NCBI GenBank assembly: GCA_028752905.1 | Contig: JAQNBH010000022.1 | Location: 620,001-684,000, forward strand | Length of the DNA stretch: 64,000 nucleotides | DNA from: Cladorhizidae sp. MBARI D1340-BT2 | Lineage: Eukaryota > Porifera > Demospongiae > Poecilosclerida > Cladorhizidae | Reading direction: 5' to 3' | In this document: one piece after another, positions 34,973 through 48,579 of the stretch | Numbering within the stretch: the stretch's first letter is position 1 | How the letters are laid out: every line of letters starts with the position of its first letter | The notes under the pieces: model-generated | The model's database searches: none | What the model was told of the DNA's origin: nothing | What the model saw: the letters and a program-made list of their open reading frames with translations, nothing else | Made by a program: the position numbers and the translations under genes

Positions 34973-35879
34973 GAATCATATCAAGTCCATTACAGTGAAG
35001 TGTGCAGAATATTATGGATGTTTGATATCAACAGAGAGCACAGGGAGAGACCTATCTTAATAGCTATATATCAAGTTTATACAGTGAAGTGTGGAGAATC
35101 TATGAAGCTAACCTGTTTAGCATCAAGATAGAGAACACATAGAGAAACCTATCTTGTGATTCTATGTATGCAGAATATACGGATGTTTGGTATCAAGAGA
35201 GAGAACAGAGAGAGGCCTACCTTTAGAGCTATATATCAAGTCTATTCAGTGACGTGTGGAGAATCTATGAAGCTAACATGTTTAGCTCAAGATAGAGAAC
35301 ACTGAGAGATACCTATCTTGCAAGTCCATTACAGTGAAGTGTGCAGAATATATGGATGTTTGGTATCAAGAGAGAGCACTTAGAGAGTCATATCTTAATA
35401 GCTATACATCAAGTCTATTCAGTGAAGTGTGGATAATCTACGAAGCTAACATGTTTAGCATCAAGTAAGAGTACAATTCATAACTGCCCTAATTAACAAG
35501 ACCAAAGTCCCAGATTTTGTCAACTGATAGAGAAGGCCCTTATCTGCAACATGTCAACAGATTATCAATAAATGTAGTGGTTTTTCACTGGCAGGCCACC
35601 GCTTTGGCAACTGGAAAACGCCAGGAAAGATCGCAAACCTTAACACTTCAAATCATCATAACTTGCTAATACTTAGAGTACTCAAAATTTTGGCAGGTAC
35701 AAAAGACAGATAATTAGAAGGGCTATCCGGTGATATAAAAATTTCTTTTTTGGGTAAAGTGTAGAAAAGTTATGAGCTTTACGGCAAAATAACAAGATTT
35801 TGGGGGGGGAAATGAGAAACATATAGACCAAATTAGGGCAAATATCAAGATAGAGAACACATAATGAAACCTATCATTA
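34973..35879 (+). repeat. Unit 42, full, P tail
   Basis: 907 bp. GACGTG, AGTCATATC and ATCATCATAAC (as in units 36 and 38), T4-G8-A3; CATTA. Confidence 0.94.
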
Positions 35880-36787
35880 GAATCATATCAAGTCCATTAC
35901 AGTGAAGTGTGCAGAATATTATGGATGTTTGATATCAACAGAGAGCACAGGGAGAGACCTATCTTAATAGCTATATATCAAGTTTTTACAGTGAAGTGTG
36001 GAGAATCTATGAAGCTAACCTGTTTAGCATCAAGATAGAGAACACATAGAGAAACCTATCTTGTGATTCTATGTATGCAGAATATACGGATGTTTGGTAT
36101 CAAGAGAGAGAACAGAGAGAGGCCTACCTTTAGAGCTATATATCAAGTCTATTCAGTGAAGTGTGGAGAATCTATGAAGCTAACATGTTTAGCTCAAGAT
36201 AGAGAACACTGAGAGATACCTATCTTGCAAGTCCATTACAGTGAAGTGTGCAGAATATATGGATGTTTGGTATCAAGAGAGAGCACTTAGAGAGTCCTAT
36301 CTTAATAGCTATACATCAAGTCTATTCAGTGAAGTGTGGATAATCTACGAAGCTAACATGTTTAGCATCAAGTAAGAGTACAATTCATAACTGCCCTAAT
36401 TAACAAGACCAAAGTCCCAGATTTTGTCAACTGATAGAGAAGGCCCTTATCTGCAACATGTCAACAGATTATCAATAAATGTAGTGGTTTTTCACTGGCA
36501 GGCCACCGCTTTGGCAACTGGAAAACGCCAGGAAAGATCGCAAACCTTAACACTTCAAATCACCATAACTTGCTAATACTTAGAGTACTCAAAATTTTGG
36601 CACGTACAAAAGACAGATAATCAGAAGGGCTATCCGTTGATATAAAATTTATCTTTTTTGAGTAAAGTGTAGAAAAGTTATGAGCTTTACGGCAAAATAA
36701 CAAGATTTTTGGGGGGAAAATGAGAAACATATAGACCAAATTAGGGCAAATATCAATATAGAGAACACATAATGAAACCTATCATTC
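35880..36787 (+). repeat. Unit 43, full, Q tail
   Basis: 908 bp, copy of unit 39 at 3,629 bp with AGTTTTTAC and T5-G6-A4. Confidence 0.94.
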
Positions 36788-37693
36788 GAATCATATCAAG
36801 TCCATTACAGTGAAGTGTGCAGAATATTATGGATGTTTGATATCAACAGAGAGCACAGGGAGAGACCTATCTTAATAGCTATATATCAAGTTTATACAGT
36901 GAAGTGTGGAGAATCTATGAAGCTAACCTGTTTAGCATCAAGATAGAGAACACATAGAGAAACCTATCTTGTGATTCTATGTATGCAGAATATACGGATG
37001 TTTGGTATCAAGAGAGAGAACAGAGAGAGGCCTACCTTTAGAGCTATATATCAAGTCTATTCAGTGACGTGTGGAGAATCTATGAAGCTAACATGTTTAG
37101 CTCAAGATAGAGAACACTGAGAGATACCTATCTTGCAAGTCCATTACAGTGAAGTGTGCAGAATATATGGATGTTTGGTATCAAGAGAGAGCACTTAGAG
37201 AGTCCTATCTTAATAGCTATACATCAAGTCTATTCAGTGAAGTGTGGATAATCTACGAAGCTAACATGTTTAGCATCAAGTAAGAGTACAATTCATAACT
37301 GCCCTAATTAACAAGACCAAAGTCCCAGATTTTGTCAACTGATAGAGAAGGCCCTTATCTGCAACATGTCAACAGATTATCAATAAATGTAGTGGTTTTT
37401 CACTGGCAGGCCACCGCTTTGGCAACTGGAAAACGCCAGGAAAGATCGCAAACCTTAACACTTCAAATCACCATAACTTGCTAATACTTAGAGTACTCAA
37501 AATTTTGGCACGTACAAAAGACAGAAATTAGAAGGGCTATCCGGTGATATAAAAATTTCTTTTTTGGGTAAAGTGTAGAAAAGTTATGAGCTTTACGGCA
37601 AAATAACAAGATTTTGGGGGGGAAAATGAGAAACATATAGACCAAATTAGGGCAAATATCAAGATAGAGAACACATAATGAAACCTATCATTC
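36788..37693 (+). repeat. Unit 44, full, R* tail
   Basis: 906 bp, copy of unit 40 but with the usual GACAGAAATTAG; GACGTG. Confidence 0.94.
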
Positions 37694-38601
37694 GAATCAT
37701 ATCAAGTCCATTACAGTGAAGTGTGCAGAATATTATGGATGTTTGATATCAACAGAGAGCACAGGGAGAGACCTATCTTAATAGCTATATATCAAGTTTA
37801 TACAGTGAAGTGTGGAGAATCTATGAAGCTAACCTGTTTAGCATCAAGATAGAGAACACATAGAGAAACCTATCTTGTGATTCTATGTATGCAGAATATA
37901 CGGATGTTTGGTATCAAGAGAGAGAACAGAGAGAGGCCTACCTTTAGAGCTATATATCAAGTCTATTCAGTGAAGTGTGGAGTATCTATGAAGCTAACAT
38001 GTTTAGCTCAAGATAGAGAACACTGAGAGATACCTATCTTGCAAGTCCATTACAGTGAAGTGTGCAGAATATATGGATGTTTGGTATCAAGAGAGAGCAC
38101 TTAGAGAGTCCTATCTTAATAGCTATACATCAAGTCTATTCAGTGAAGTGTGGATAATCTACGAAGCTAACATGTTTAGCATCAAGTAAGAGTACAATTC
38201 ATAACTGCCCTAATTAACAAGACCAAAGTCCCAGATTTTGTCAACTGATAGAGAAGGCCCTTATCTGCAACATGTCAACAGATTATCAATAAATGTAGTG
38301 GTTTTTCACTGGCAGGCCACCGCTTTGGCAACTGGAAAACGCCAGGAAAGATCGCAAACCTTAACACTTCAAATCACCATAACTTGCTAATACTTAGAGT
38401 ACTCAAAATTTTGGCACGTACAAAAGACAGATAATCAGAAGGGCTATCCGTTGATATAAAATTTATCTTTTTTGAGTAAAGTGTAGAAAAGTTATGAGCT
38501 TTACGGCAAAATAACAAGATTTTTGGGGGGGAAATGAGAAACATATAGACCAAATTAGGGCAAATATCAATATAGAGAACACATAATGAAACCTATCATT
38601 C
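37694..38601 (+). repeat. Unit 45, full, Q tail
   Basis: 908 bp, copy of unit 41 with GGAGTATCT. Confidence 0.94.
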
Positions 38602-39508
38602 GAATCATATCAAGTCCATTACAGTGAAGTGTGCAGAATATTATGGATGTTTGATATCAACAGAGAGCACAGGGAGAGACCTATCTTAATAGCTATATAT
38701 CAAGTTTATACAGTGAAGTGTGGAGAATCTATGAAGCTAACCTGTTTAGCATCAAGATAGAGAACACATAGAGAAACCTATCTTGTGATTCTATGTATGC
38801 AGAATATACGGATGTTTGGTATCAAGAGAGAGAACAGAGAGAGGCCTACCTTTAGAGCTATATATCAAGTCTATTCAGTGACGTGTGGAGAATCTATGAA
38901 GCTAACATGTTTAGCTCAAGATAGAGAACACTGAGAGATACCTATCTTGCAAGTCCATTACAGTGAAGTGTGCAGAATATATGGATGTTTGGTATCAAGA
39001 GAGAGCACTTAGAGAGTCCTATCTTAATAGCTATACATCAAGTCTATTCAGTGAAGTGTGGATAATCTACGAAGCTAACATGTTTAGCATCAAGTAAGAG
39101 TACAATTCATAACTGCCCTAATTAACAAGACCAAAGTCCCAGATTTTGTCAACTGATAGAGAAGGCCCTTATCTGCAACATGTCAACAGATTATCAATAA
39201 ATGTAGTGGTTTTTCACTGGCAGGCCACCGCTTTGGCAACTGGAAAACGCCAGGAAAGATCGCAAACCTTAACACTTCAAATCACCATAACTTGCTAATA
39301 CTTAGAGTACTCAAAATTTTGGCAGGTACAAAAGACAGATAATTAGAAGGGCTATCCGGTGATATAAAAATTTCTTTTTTGGGTAAAGTGTAGAAAAGTT
39401 ATGAGCTTTACGGCAAAATAACAAGATTTTGGGGGGGAAAATGAGAAACATATAGACCAAATTAGGGCAAATATCAATATAGAGAACACATAATGAAACC
39501 TATCATTA
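38602..39508 (+). repeat. Unit 46, full, P tail
   Basis: 907 bp. GACGTG. P tail with CAATATAG and CATTA, a combination also in units 50 and 57. It lacks the AGTCATATC of unit 42. Confidence 0.94.
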
Positions 39509-40415
39509 GAATCATATCAAGTCCATTACAGTGAAGTGTGCAGAATATTATAGATGTTTGATATCAACAGAGAGCACAGGGAGAGACCTATCTTAATAGC
39601 TATATATTAAGTTTATACAGTGAAGTGTGGAGAATCTATGAAGCTAACCTGTTTAGCATCAAGATAGAGAACACATAGAGAAACCTATCTTGTGATTCTA
39701 TGTATGCAGAATATACGGATGTTTGGTATCAAGAGAGAGAACAGAGAGAGGCCTACCTTTAGAGCTATATATCAAGTCTATTCAGTGACGTGTGGAAAAT
39801 CTATGAAGCTAACATGTTTAGCTCAAGATAGAGAACACTGAGAGATACCTATCTTGCAAGTCCATTACAGTGAAGTGTGCAGAATATATGGATGTTTGGT
39901 ATCAAGAGAGAGCACTTAGAGAGTCCTATCTTAATAGCTATACATCAAGTCTATTCAGTGAAGTGTGGATAATCTACGAAGCTAACATGTTTAGCATCAA
40001 GTAAGAGTACAATTCATAACTGCCCTAATTAACAAGACCAAAGTCCCAGATTTTGTCAACTGATAGAGAAGGCCCTTATCTGCAACATGTCAACAGATTA
40101 TCAATAAATGTAGTGGTTTTTCACTGGCAGGCCACCGCTTTGGCAACTGGAAAACGCCAGGAAAGATCGCAAACCTTAACACTTCAAATCACCATAACTT
40201 GCTAATACTTAGAGTACTCAAAATTTTGGCAGGTACAAAAGACAGATAATTAGAAGGGCTATCCGGTGATATAAAAATTTCTTTTTTGGGTAAAGTGTAG
40301 AAAAGTTATGAGCTTTACGGCAAAATAACAAGATTTTGGGGGGGAAAATGAGAAACATATAGACCAAATTAGGGCAAATATCAAGATAGAGAACACATAA
40401 TGAAACCTATCATTA
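39509..40415 (+). repeat. Unit 47, full, P tail
   Basis: 907 bp. ATTATAGATG and TATTAAG; GACGTG with private GGAAAATCT in B2; CATTA. Confidence 0.94.
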
Positions 40416-41321
40416 GAATCATATCAAGTCCATTACAGTGAAGTGTGCAGAATATTATGGATGTTTGATATCAACAGAGAGCACAGGGAGAGACCTATCT
40501 TAATAGCTATATATCAAGTTTATACAGTGAAGTGTGGAGAATCTATGAAGCTAACCTGTTTAGCATCAAGATAGAGAACACATAGAGAAACCTATCTTGT
40601 GATTCTATGTATGCAGAATATACGGATGTTTGGTATCAAGAGAGAGAACAGAGAGAGGCCTACCTTTAGAGCTATATATCAAGTCTATTCAGTGACGTGT
40701 GGAGAATCTATGAAGCTAACATGTTTAGCTCAAGATAGAGAACACTGAGAGATACCTATCTTGCAAGTCCATTACAGTGAAGTGTGCAGAATATATGGAT
40801 GTTTGGTATCAAGAGAGAGCACTTAGAGAGTCCTATCTTAATAGCTATACATCAAGTCTATTCAGTGAAGTGTGGATAATCTACGAAGCTAACATGTTTA
40901 GCATCAAGTAAGAGTACAATTCATAACTGCCCTAATTAACAAGACCAAAGTCCCAGATTTTGTCAACTGATAGAGAAGGCCCTTATCTGCAACATGTCAA
41001 CAGATTATCAATAAATGTAGTGGTTTTTCACTGGCAGGCCACCGCTTTGGCAACTGGAAAACGCCAGGAAAGATCGCAAACCTTAACACTTCAAATCACC
41101 ATAACTTGCTAATACTTAGAGTACTCAAAATTTTGGCACGTACAAAAGACAGAAATTAGAAGGGCTATCCGGTGATATAAAAATTTCTTTTTTGGGTAAA
41201 GTGTAGAAAAGTTATGAGCTTTACGGCAAAATAACAAGATTTTGGGGGGGAAAATGAGAAACATATAGACCAAATTAGGGCAAATATCAAGATAGAGAAC
41301 ACATAATGAAACCTATCATTC
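40416..41321 (+). repeat. Unit 48, full, R* tail
   Basis: 906 bp. GACGTG; like unit 44 at every marker. Confidence 0.94.
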
Positions 41322-42229
41322 GAATCATATCAAGTCCATTACAGTGAAGTGTGCAGAATATTATGGATGTTTGATATCAACAGAGAGCACAGGGAGAGAC
41401 CTATCTTAATAGCTATATATCAAGTTTATACAGTGAAGTGTGGAGAATCTATGAAGCTAACCTGTTTAGCATCAAGATAGAGAACACATAGAGAAACCTA
41501 TCTTGTGATTCTATGTATGCAGAATATACGGATGTTTGGTATCAAGAGAGAGAACAGAGAGAGGCCTACCTTTAGAGCTATATATCAAGTCTATTCAGTG
41601 AAGTGTGGAGAATCTATGAAGCTAACATGTTTAGCTCAAGATAGAGAACACTGAGAGATACCTATCTTGCAAGTCCATTACAGTGAAGTGTGCAGAATAT
41701 ATGGATGTTTGGTATCAAGAGAGAGCACTTAGAGAGTCCTATCTTAATAGCTATACATCAAGTCTATTCAGTGAAGTGTGGATAATCTACGAAGCTAACA
41801 TGTTTAGCATCAAGTAAGAGTACAATTCATAACTGCCCTAATTAACAAGACCAAAGTCCCAGATTTTGTCAACTGATAGAGAAGGCCCTTATCTGCAACA
41901 TGTCAACAGATTATCAATAAATGTAGTGGTTTTTCACTGGCAGGCCACCGCTTTGGCAACTGGAAAACGCCAGGAAAGATCGCAAACCTTAACACTTCAA
42001 ATCACCATAACTTGCTAATACTTAGAGTACTCAAAATTTTGGCACGTACAAAAGACAGATAATCAGAAGGGCTATCCGTTGATATAAAATTTATCTTTTT
42101 TGAGTAAAGTGTAGAAAAGTTATGAACTTTACGGCAAAATAACAAGATTTTTGGGGGGGAAATGAGAAACATATAGACCAAATTAGGGCAAATATCAATA
42201 TAGAGAACACATAATGAAACCTATCATTC
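41322..42229 (+). repeat. Unit 49, full, Q tail
   Basis: 908 bp. GAAGTG, normal GGAGAATCT, private TATGAACTTT in the core; CAATATAG. Confidence 0.94.
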
Positions 42230-43136
42230 GAATCATATCAAGTCCATTACAGTGAAGTGTGCAGAATATTATGGATGTTTGATATCAACAGAGAGCACAG
42301 GGAGAGACCTATCTTAATAGCTATATATCAAGTTTATACAGTGAAGTGTGGAGAATCTATGAAGCTAACCTGTTTAGCATCAAGATAGAGAACACATAGA
42401 GAAACCTATCTTGTGATTCTATGTATGCAGAATATACGGATGTTTGGTATCAAGAGAGAGAACAGAGAGAGGCCTACCTTTAGAGCTATATATCAAGTCT
42501 ATTCAGTGAAGTGTGGAGAATCTATGAAGCTAACATGTTTAGCTCAAGATAGAGAACACTGAGAGATACCTATCTTGCAAGTCCATTACAGTGAAGTGTG
42601 CAGAATATATGGATGTTTGGTATCAAGAGAGAGCACTTAGAGAGTCCTATCTTAATAGCTATACATCAAGTCTATTCAGTGAAGTGTGGATAATCTACGA
42701 AGCTAACATGTTTAGCATCAAGTAAGAGTACAATTCATAACTGCCCTAATTAACAAGACCAAAGTCCCAGATTTTGTCAACTGATAGAGAAGGCCCTTAT
42801 CTGCAACATGTCAACAGATTATCAATAAATGTAGTGGTTTTTCACTGGCAGGCCACCGCTTTGGCAACTGGAAAACGCCAGGAAAGATCGCAAACCTTAA
42901 CACTTCAAATCACCATAACTTGCTAATACTTAGAGTACTCAAAATTTTGGCAGGTACAAAAGACAGATAATTAGAAGGGCTATCCGGTGATATAAAAATT
43001 TCTTTTTTGGGTAAAGTGTAGAAAAGTTATGAGCTTTACGGCAAAATAACAAGATTTTGGGGGGGAAAATGAGAAACATATAGACCAAATTAGGGCAAAT
43101 ATCAATATAGAGAACACATAATGAAACCTATCATTA
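42230..43136 (+). repeat. Unit 50, full, P tail
   Basis: 907 bp. GAAGTG, CAATATAG, CATTA. Close to unit 46 apart from B2. Confidence 0.94.
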
Positions 43137-44043
43137 GAATCATATCAAGTCCATTACAGTGAAGTGTGCAGAATATTATAGATGTTTGATATCAACAGAG
43201 AGCACAGGGAGAGACCTATCTTAATAGCTATATATTAAGTTTATACAGTGAAGTGTGGAGAATCTATGAAGCTAACCTGTTTAGCATCAAGATAGAGAAC
43301 ACATAGAGAAACCTATCTTGTGATTCTATGTATGCAGAATATACGGATGTTTGGTATCAAGAGAGAGAACAGAGAGAGGCCTACCTTTAGAGCTATATAT
43401 CAAGTCTATTCAGTGACGTGTGGAGAATCTATGAAGCTAACATGTTTAGCTCAAGATAGAGAACACTGAGAGATACCTATCTTGCAAGTCCATTACAGTG
43501 AAGTGTGCAGAATATATGGATGTTTGGTATCAAGAGAGAGCACTTAGAGAGTCCTATCTTAATAGCTATACATCAAGTCTATTCAGTGAAGTGTGGATAA
43601 TCTACGAAGCTAACATGTTTAGCATCAAGTAAGAGTACAATTCATAACTGCCCTAATTAACAAGACCAAAGTCCCAGATTTTGTCAACTGATAGAGAAGG
43701 CCCTTATCTGCAACATGTCAACAGATTATCAATAAATGTAGTGGTTTTTCACTGGCAGGCCACCGCTTTGGCAACTGGAAAACGCCAGGAAAGATCGCAA
43801 ACCTTAACACTTCAAATCACCATAACTTGCTAATACTTAGAGTACTCAAAATTTTGGCAGGTACAAAAGACAGATAATTAGAAGGGCTATCCGGTGATAT
43901 AAAAATTTCTTTTTTGGGTAAAGTGTAGAAAAGTTATGAGCTTTACGGCAAAATAACAAGATTTTGGGGGGGAAAATGAGAAACATATAGACCAAATTAG
44001 GGCAAATATCAAGATAGAGAACACATAATGAAACCTATCATTA
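43137..44043 (+). repeat. Unit 51, full, P tail
   Basis: 907 bp. ATTATAGATG, TATTAAG, GACGTG, CATTA. Like unit 47 without its private change. Confidence 0.94.
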
Positions 44044-44951
44044 GAATCATATCAAGTCCATTACAGTGAAGTGTGCAGAATATTATGGATGTTTGATATC
44101 AACAGAGAGCACAGGGAGAGACCTATCTTAATAGCTATATATCAAGTTTATACAGTGAAGTGTGGAGAATCTATGAAGCTAACCTGTTTAGCATCAAGAT
44201 AGAGAACACATAGAGAAACCTATCTTGTGATTCTATGTATGCAGAATATACGGATGTTTGGTATCAAGAGAGAGAACAGAGAGAGGCCTACCTTTAGAGC
44301 TATATATCAAGTCTATTCAGTGAAGTGTGGAGAATCTATGAAGCTAACATGTTTAGCTCAAGATAGAGAACACTGAGAGATACCTATCTTGCAAGTCCAT
44401 TACAGTGAAGTGTGCAGAATATATGGATGTTTGGTATCAAGAGAGAGCACTTAGAGAGTCCTATCTTAATAGCTATACATCAAGTCTATTCAGTGAAGTG
44501 TGGATAATCTACGAAGCTAACATGTTTAGCATCAAGTAAGAGTACAATTCATAACTGCCCTAATTAACAAGACCAAAGTCCCAGATTTTGTCAACTGATA
44601 GAGAAGGCCCTTATCTGCAACATGTCAACCGATTATCAATAAATGTAGTGGTTTTTCACTGGCAGGCCACCGCTTTGGCAACTGGAAAACGCCAGGAAAG
44701 ATCGCAAACCTTAACACTTCAAATCACCATAACTTGCTAATACTTAGAGTACTCAAAATTTTGGTACGTACAAAAGACAGATAATCAGAAGAGCTATCCG
44801 TTGATATAAAATTTATCTTTTTTGAGTAAAGTGTAGAAAAGTTATGAGCTTTACGGCAAAATAACAAGATTTTTGGGGGGAAAATGAGAAACATATAGAC
44901 CAAATTAGGGCAAATATCAAGATAGAGAACACATAATGAAACCTATCATTC
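44044..44951 (+). repeat. Unit 52, full, Q' tail
   Basis: 908 bp. First of the CAACCGATT units (52, 53, 55, 59, 61); T5-G6-A4. Confidence 0.94.
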
Positions 44952-45859
44952 GAATCATATCAAGTCCATTACAGTGAAGTATGCAGAATATTATGGATGT
45001 TTGATATCAACAGAGAGCACAGGGAGAGACCTATCTTAATAGCTATATATCAAGTTTATACAGTGAAGTGTGGAGAATCTATGAAGCTAACCTGTTTAGC
45101 ATCAAGATAGAGAACACATAGAGAAACCTATCTTGTGATTCTATGTATGCAGAATATACGGATGTTTGGTATCAAGAGAGAGAACAGAGAGAGGCCTACC
45201 TTTAGAGCTATATATCAAGTCTATTCAGTGAAGTGTGGAGAATCTATGAAGCTAACATGTTTAGCTCAAGATAGAGAACACTGAGAGATACCTATCTTGC
45301 AAGTCCATTACAGTGAAGTGTGCAGAATATATGGATGTTTGGTATCAAGAGAGAGCACTTAGAGAGTCCTATCTTAATAGCTATACATCAAGTCTATTCA
45401 GTGAAGTGTGGATAATCTACGAAGCTAACATGTTTAGCATCAAGTAAGAGTACAATTCATAACTGCCCTAATTAACAAGACCAAAGTCCCAGATTTTGTC
45501 AACTGATAGAGAAGGCCCTTATCTGCAACATGTCAACCGATTATCAATAAATGTAGTGGTTTTTCACTGGCAGGCCACCGCTTTGGCAACTGGAAAACGC
45601 CAGGAAAGATCGCAAACCTTAACACTTCAAATCACCATAACTTGCTAATACTTAGAGTACTCAAAATTTTGGTACGTACAAAAGACAGATAATCAGAAGA
45701 GCTATCCGTTGATATAAAATTTATCTTTTTTGAGTAAAGTGTAGAAAAGTTATGAGCTTTACGGCAAAATAACAAGATTTTTGGGGGGAAAATGAGAAAC
45801 ATATAGACCAAATTAGGGCAAATATCAAGATAGAGAACACATAATGAAACCTATCATTC
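44952..45859 (+). repeat. Unit 53, full, Q' tail
   Basis: 908 bp. CAACCGATT like unit 52, but GTATGC in A1. Equals unit 61 at every marker. Confidence 0.94.
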
Positions 45860-46765
45860 GAATCATATCAAGTCCATTACAGTGAAGTGTGCAGAATATT
45901 ATGGATGTTTGATATCAACAGAGAGCACAGGGAGAGACCTATCTTAATAGCTATATATCAAGTTTATACAGTGAAGTGTGGAGAATCTATGAAGCTAACC
46001 TGTTTAGCAACAAGATAGAGAACATATAGAGAAACCTATCTTGTGATTCTATGTATGCAGAATATACGGATGTTTGGTATCAAGAGAGAGAACAGAGAGA
46101 GGCCTAACTTTAGAGCTATATATCAAGTCTATTCAGTGAAGTGTGGAGAATCTATGAAGCTAACATGTTTAGCTCAAGATAGAGAACACTGAGAGATACC
46201 TATCTTGCAAGTCCATTACAGTGAAGTGTGCAGAATATATGGATGTTTGGTATCAAGAGAGAGCACTTAGAGAGTCCTATCTTAATAGCTATACATCAAG
46301 TCTATTCAGTGAAGTGTGGATAATCTACGAAGCTAACATGTTTAGCATCAAGTAAGAGTACAATTCATAACTGCCCTAATTAACAAGACCAAAGTCCCAG
46401 ATTTTGTCAACTGATAGAGAAGGCCCTTATCTGCAACATGTCAACAGATTATCAATAAATGTAGTGGTTTTTCACTGGCAGGCCACCGCTTTGGCAACTG
46501 GAAAACGCCAGGAAAGATCGCAAACCTTAACACTTCAAATCACCATAACTTGCTAATACTTAGAGTACTCAAAATTTTGGCACGTACAAAAGACAGAAAT
46601 TAGAAGGGCTATCCGGTGATATAAATATTTCTTTTTTGGGTAAAGTGTAGAAAAGTTATGAGCTTTACGGCAAAATAACAAGATTTTGGGGGGGGAAATG
46701 AGAAACATATAGACCAAATTAGGGCAAATATCAAGATAGAGAACACATAATGAAACCTATCATTC
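45860..46765 (+). repeat. Unit 54, full, R tail
   Basis: 906 bp. TTAGCAACAAG and GAACATATAG in B1, which also changes the left arm context of the B1 inverted repeat; CCTAACTT; T4-G8-A3. Shared with units 62 and 64. Confidence 0.94.
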
Positions 46766-47673
46766 GAATCATATCAAGTCCATTACAGTGAAGTATGCAG
46801 AATATTATGGATGTTTGATATCAACAGAGAGCACAGGGAGAGACCTATCTTAATAGCTATATATCAAGTTTATACAGTGAAGTGTGGAGAATCTATGAAG
46901 CTAACCTGTTTAGCATCAAGATAGAGAACACATAGAGAAACCTATCTTGTGATTCTATGTATGCAGAATATACGGATGTTTGGTATCAAGAGAGAGAACA
47001 GAGAGAGGCCTACCTTTAGAGCTATATATCAAGTCTATTCAGTGAAGTGTGGAGAATCTATGAAGCTAACATGTTTAGCTCAAGATAGAGAACACTGAGA
47101 GATACCTATCTTGCAAGTCCATTACAGTGAAGTGTGCAGAATATATGGATGTTTGGTATCAAGAGAGAGAAAAGAGAGAGGCCTACCTTTAGAGCTATAT
47201 ATCAAGTCTATTCAGTGAAGTGTGGATAATCTACGAAGCTAACATGTTTAGCATCAAGTAAGAGTACAATTCATAACTGCCCTAATTAACAAGACCAAAG
47301 TCCCAGATTTTGTCAACTGATAGAGAAGGCCCTTATCTGCAACATGTCAACCGATTATCAATAAATGTAGTGGTTTTTCACTGGCAGGCCACCGCTTTGG
47401 CAACTGGAAAACGCCAGGAAAGATCGCAAACCTTAACACTTCAAATCACCATAACTTGCTAATACTTAGAGTACTCAAAATTTTGGTACGTACAAAAGAC
47501 AGATAATCAGAAGAGCTATCCGTTGATATAAAATTTATCTTTTTTGAGTAAAGTGTAGAAAAGTTATGAGCTTTACGGCAAAATAACAAGATTTTTGGGG
47601 GGAAAATGAGAAACATATAGACCAAATTAGGGCAAATATCAAGATAGAGAACACATAATGAAACCTATCATTC
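46766..47673 (+). repeat. Unit 55, full, hybrid A3, Q' tail
   Basis: 908 bp. GTATGC; hybrid tract 47170-47200 with GAAAAG; CAACCGATT. It is the only hybrid unit with a Q' tail. Confidence 0.94.
47161..47181 (+). repeat. Uninterrupted 21-base polypurine tract (unit 55)
   Basis: In the hybrid A3 of unit 55 the usual GAACAG reads GAAAAG, which removes the only pyrimidine from the GA-rich stretch. The same variant occurs at 54417-54437 (unit 63) and 56231-56251 (unit 65), and it marks these three units as close relatives. Confidence 0.75.
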
Positions 47674-48579
47674 GAATCATATCAAGTCCATTACAGTGAA
47701 GTGTGCAGAATATTATGGATGTTTGATATCAACAGAGAGCACAGGGAGAGACCTATCTTAATAGCTATATATCAAGTTTATACAGTGAAGTGTGGAGAAT
47801 CTATGAAGCTAACCTGTTTAGCATCAAGATAGAGAACACATAGAGAAACCTATCTTGTGATTCTATGTATGCAGAATATACGGATGTTTGGTATCAAGAG
47901 AGAGAACAGAGAGAGGCCTAACTTTAGAGCTATATATCAAGTCTATTCAGTGAAGTGTGGAGAATCTATGAAGCTAACATGTTTAGCTCAAGATAGAGAA
48001 CACTGAGAGATACCTATCTTGCAAGTCCATTACAGTGAAGTGTGCAGAATATATGGATGTTTGGTATCAAGAGAGAGCACTTAGAGAGTCCTATCTTAAT
48101 AGCTATACATCAAGTCTATTCAGTGAAGTGTGGATAATCTACGAAGCTAACATGTTTAGCATCAAGTAAGAGTACAATTCATAACTGCCCTAATTAACAA
48201 GACCAAAGTCCCAGATTTTGTCAACTGATAGAGAAGGCCCTTATCTGCAACATGTCAACAGATTATCAATAAATATAGTGGTTTTTCACTGGCAGGCCAC
48301 CGCTTTGGCAACTGGAAAACGCCAGGAAAGATCGCAAACCTTAACACTTCAAATCACCATAACTTGCTAATACTTAGAGTACTCAAAATTTTGGCACGTA
48401 CAAAAGACAGAAATTAGAAGGGCTATCCGGTGATATAAATATTTCTTTTTTGGGTAAAGTGTAGAAAAGTTATGAGCTTTACGGCAAAATAACAAGATTT
48501 TTGGGGGGAAAATGAGAAACATATAGACCAAATTAGGGCAAATATCAAGATAGAGAACACATAATGAAACCTATCATTC
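47674..48579 (+). repeat. Unit 56, full, R tail
   Basis: 906 bp. CCTAACTT, AAATATAGTGG, T5-G6-A4. Equals unit 60 at every marker. Confidence 0.94.

Larger units (their letters stand above)
32251..43136. repeat. Higher-order repeat, four units (~3.63 kb), three copies
   Basis: Copies start at 32251, 35880 and 39509 (steps of 3,629 bp; next step 3,628). Member 2 is always an R* unit and member 3 a Q unit. Copies one and two also share AGTTTTTAC in member 1 and GGAGTATCT in member 3. Copies two and three share a P/CAATATAG/CATTA member 4. Copy three has a P-tail member 1 with ATTATAGATG, so the block has been partly overwritten. Confidence 0.85.
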
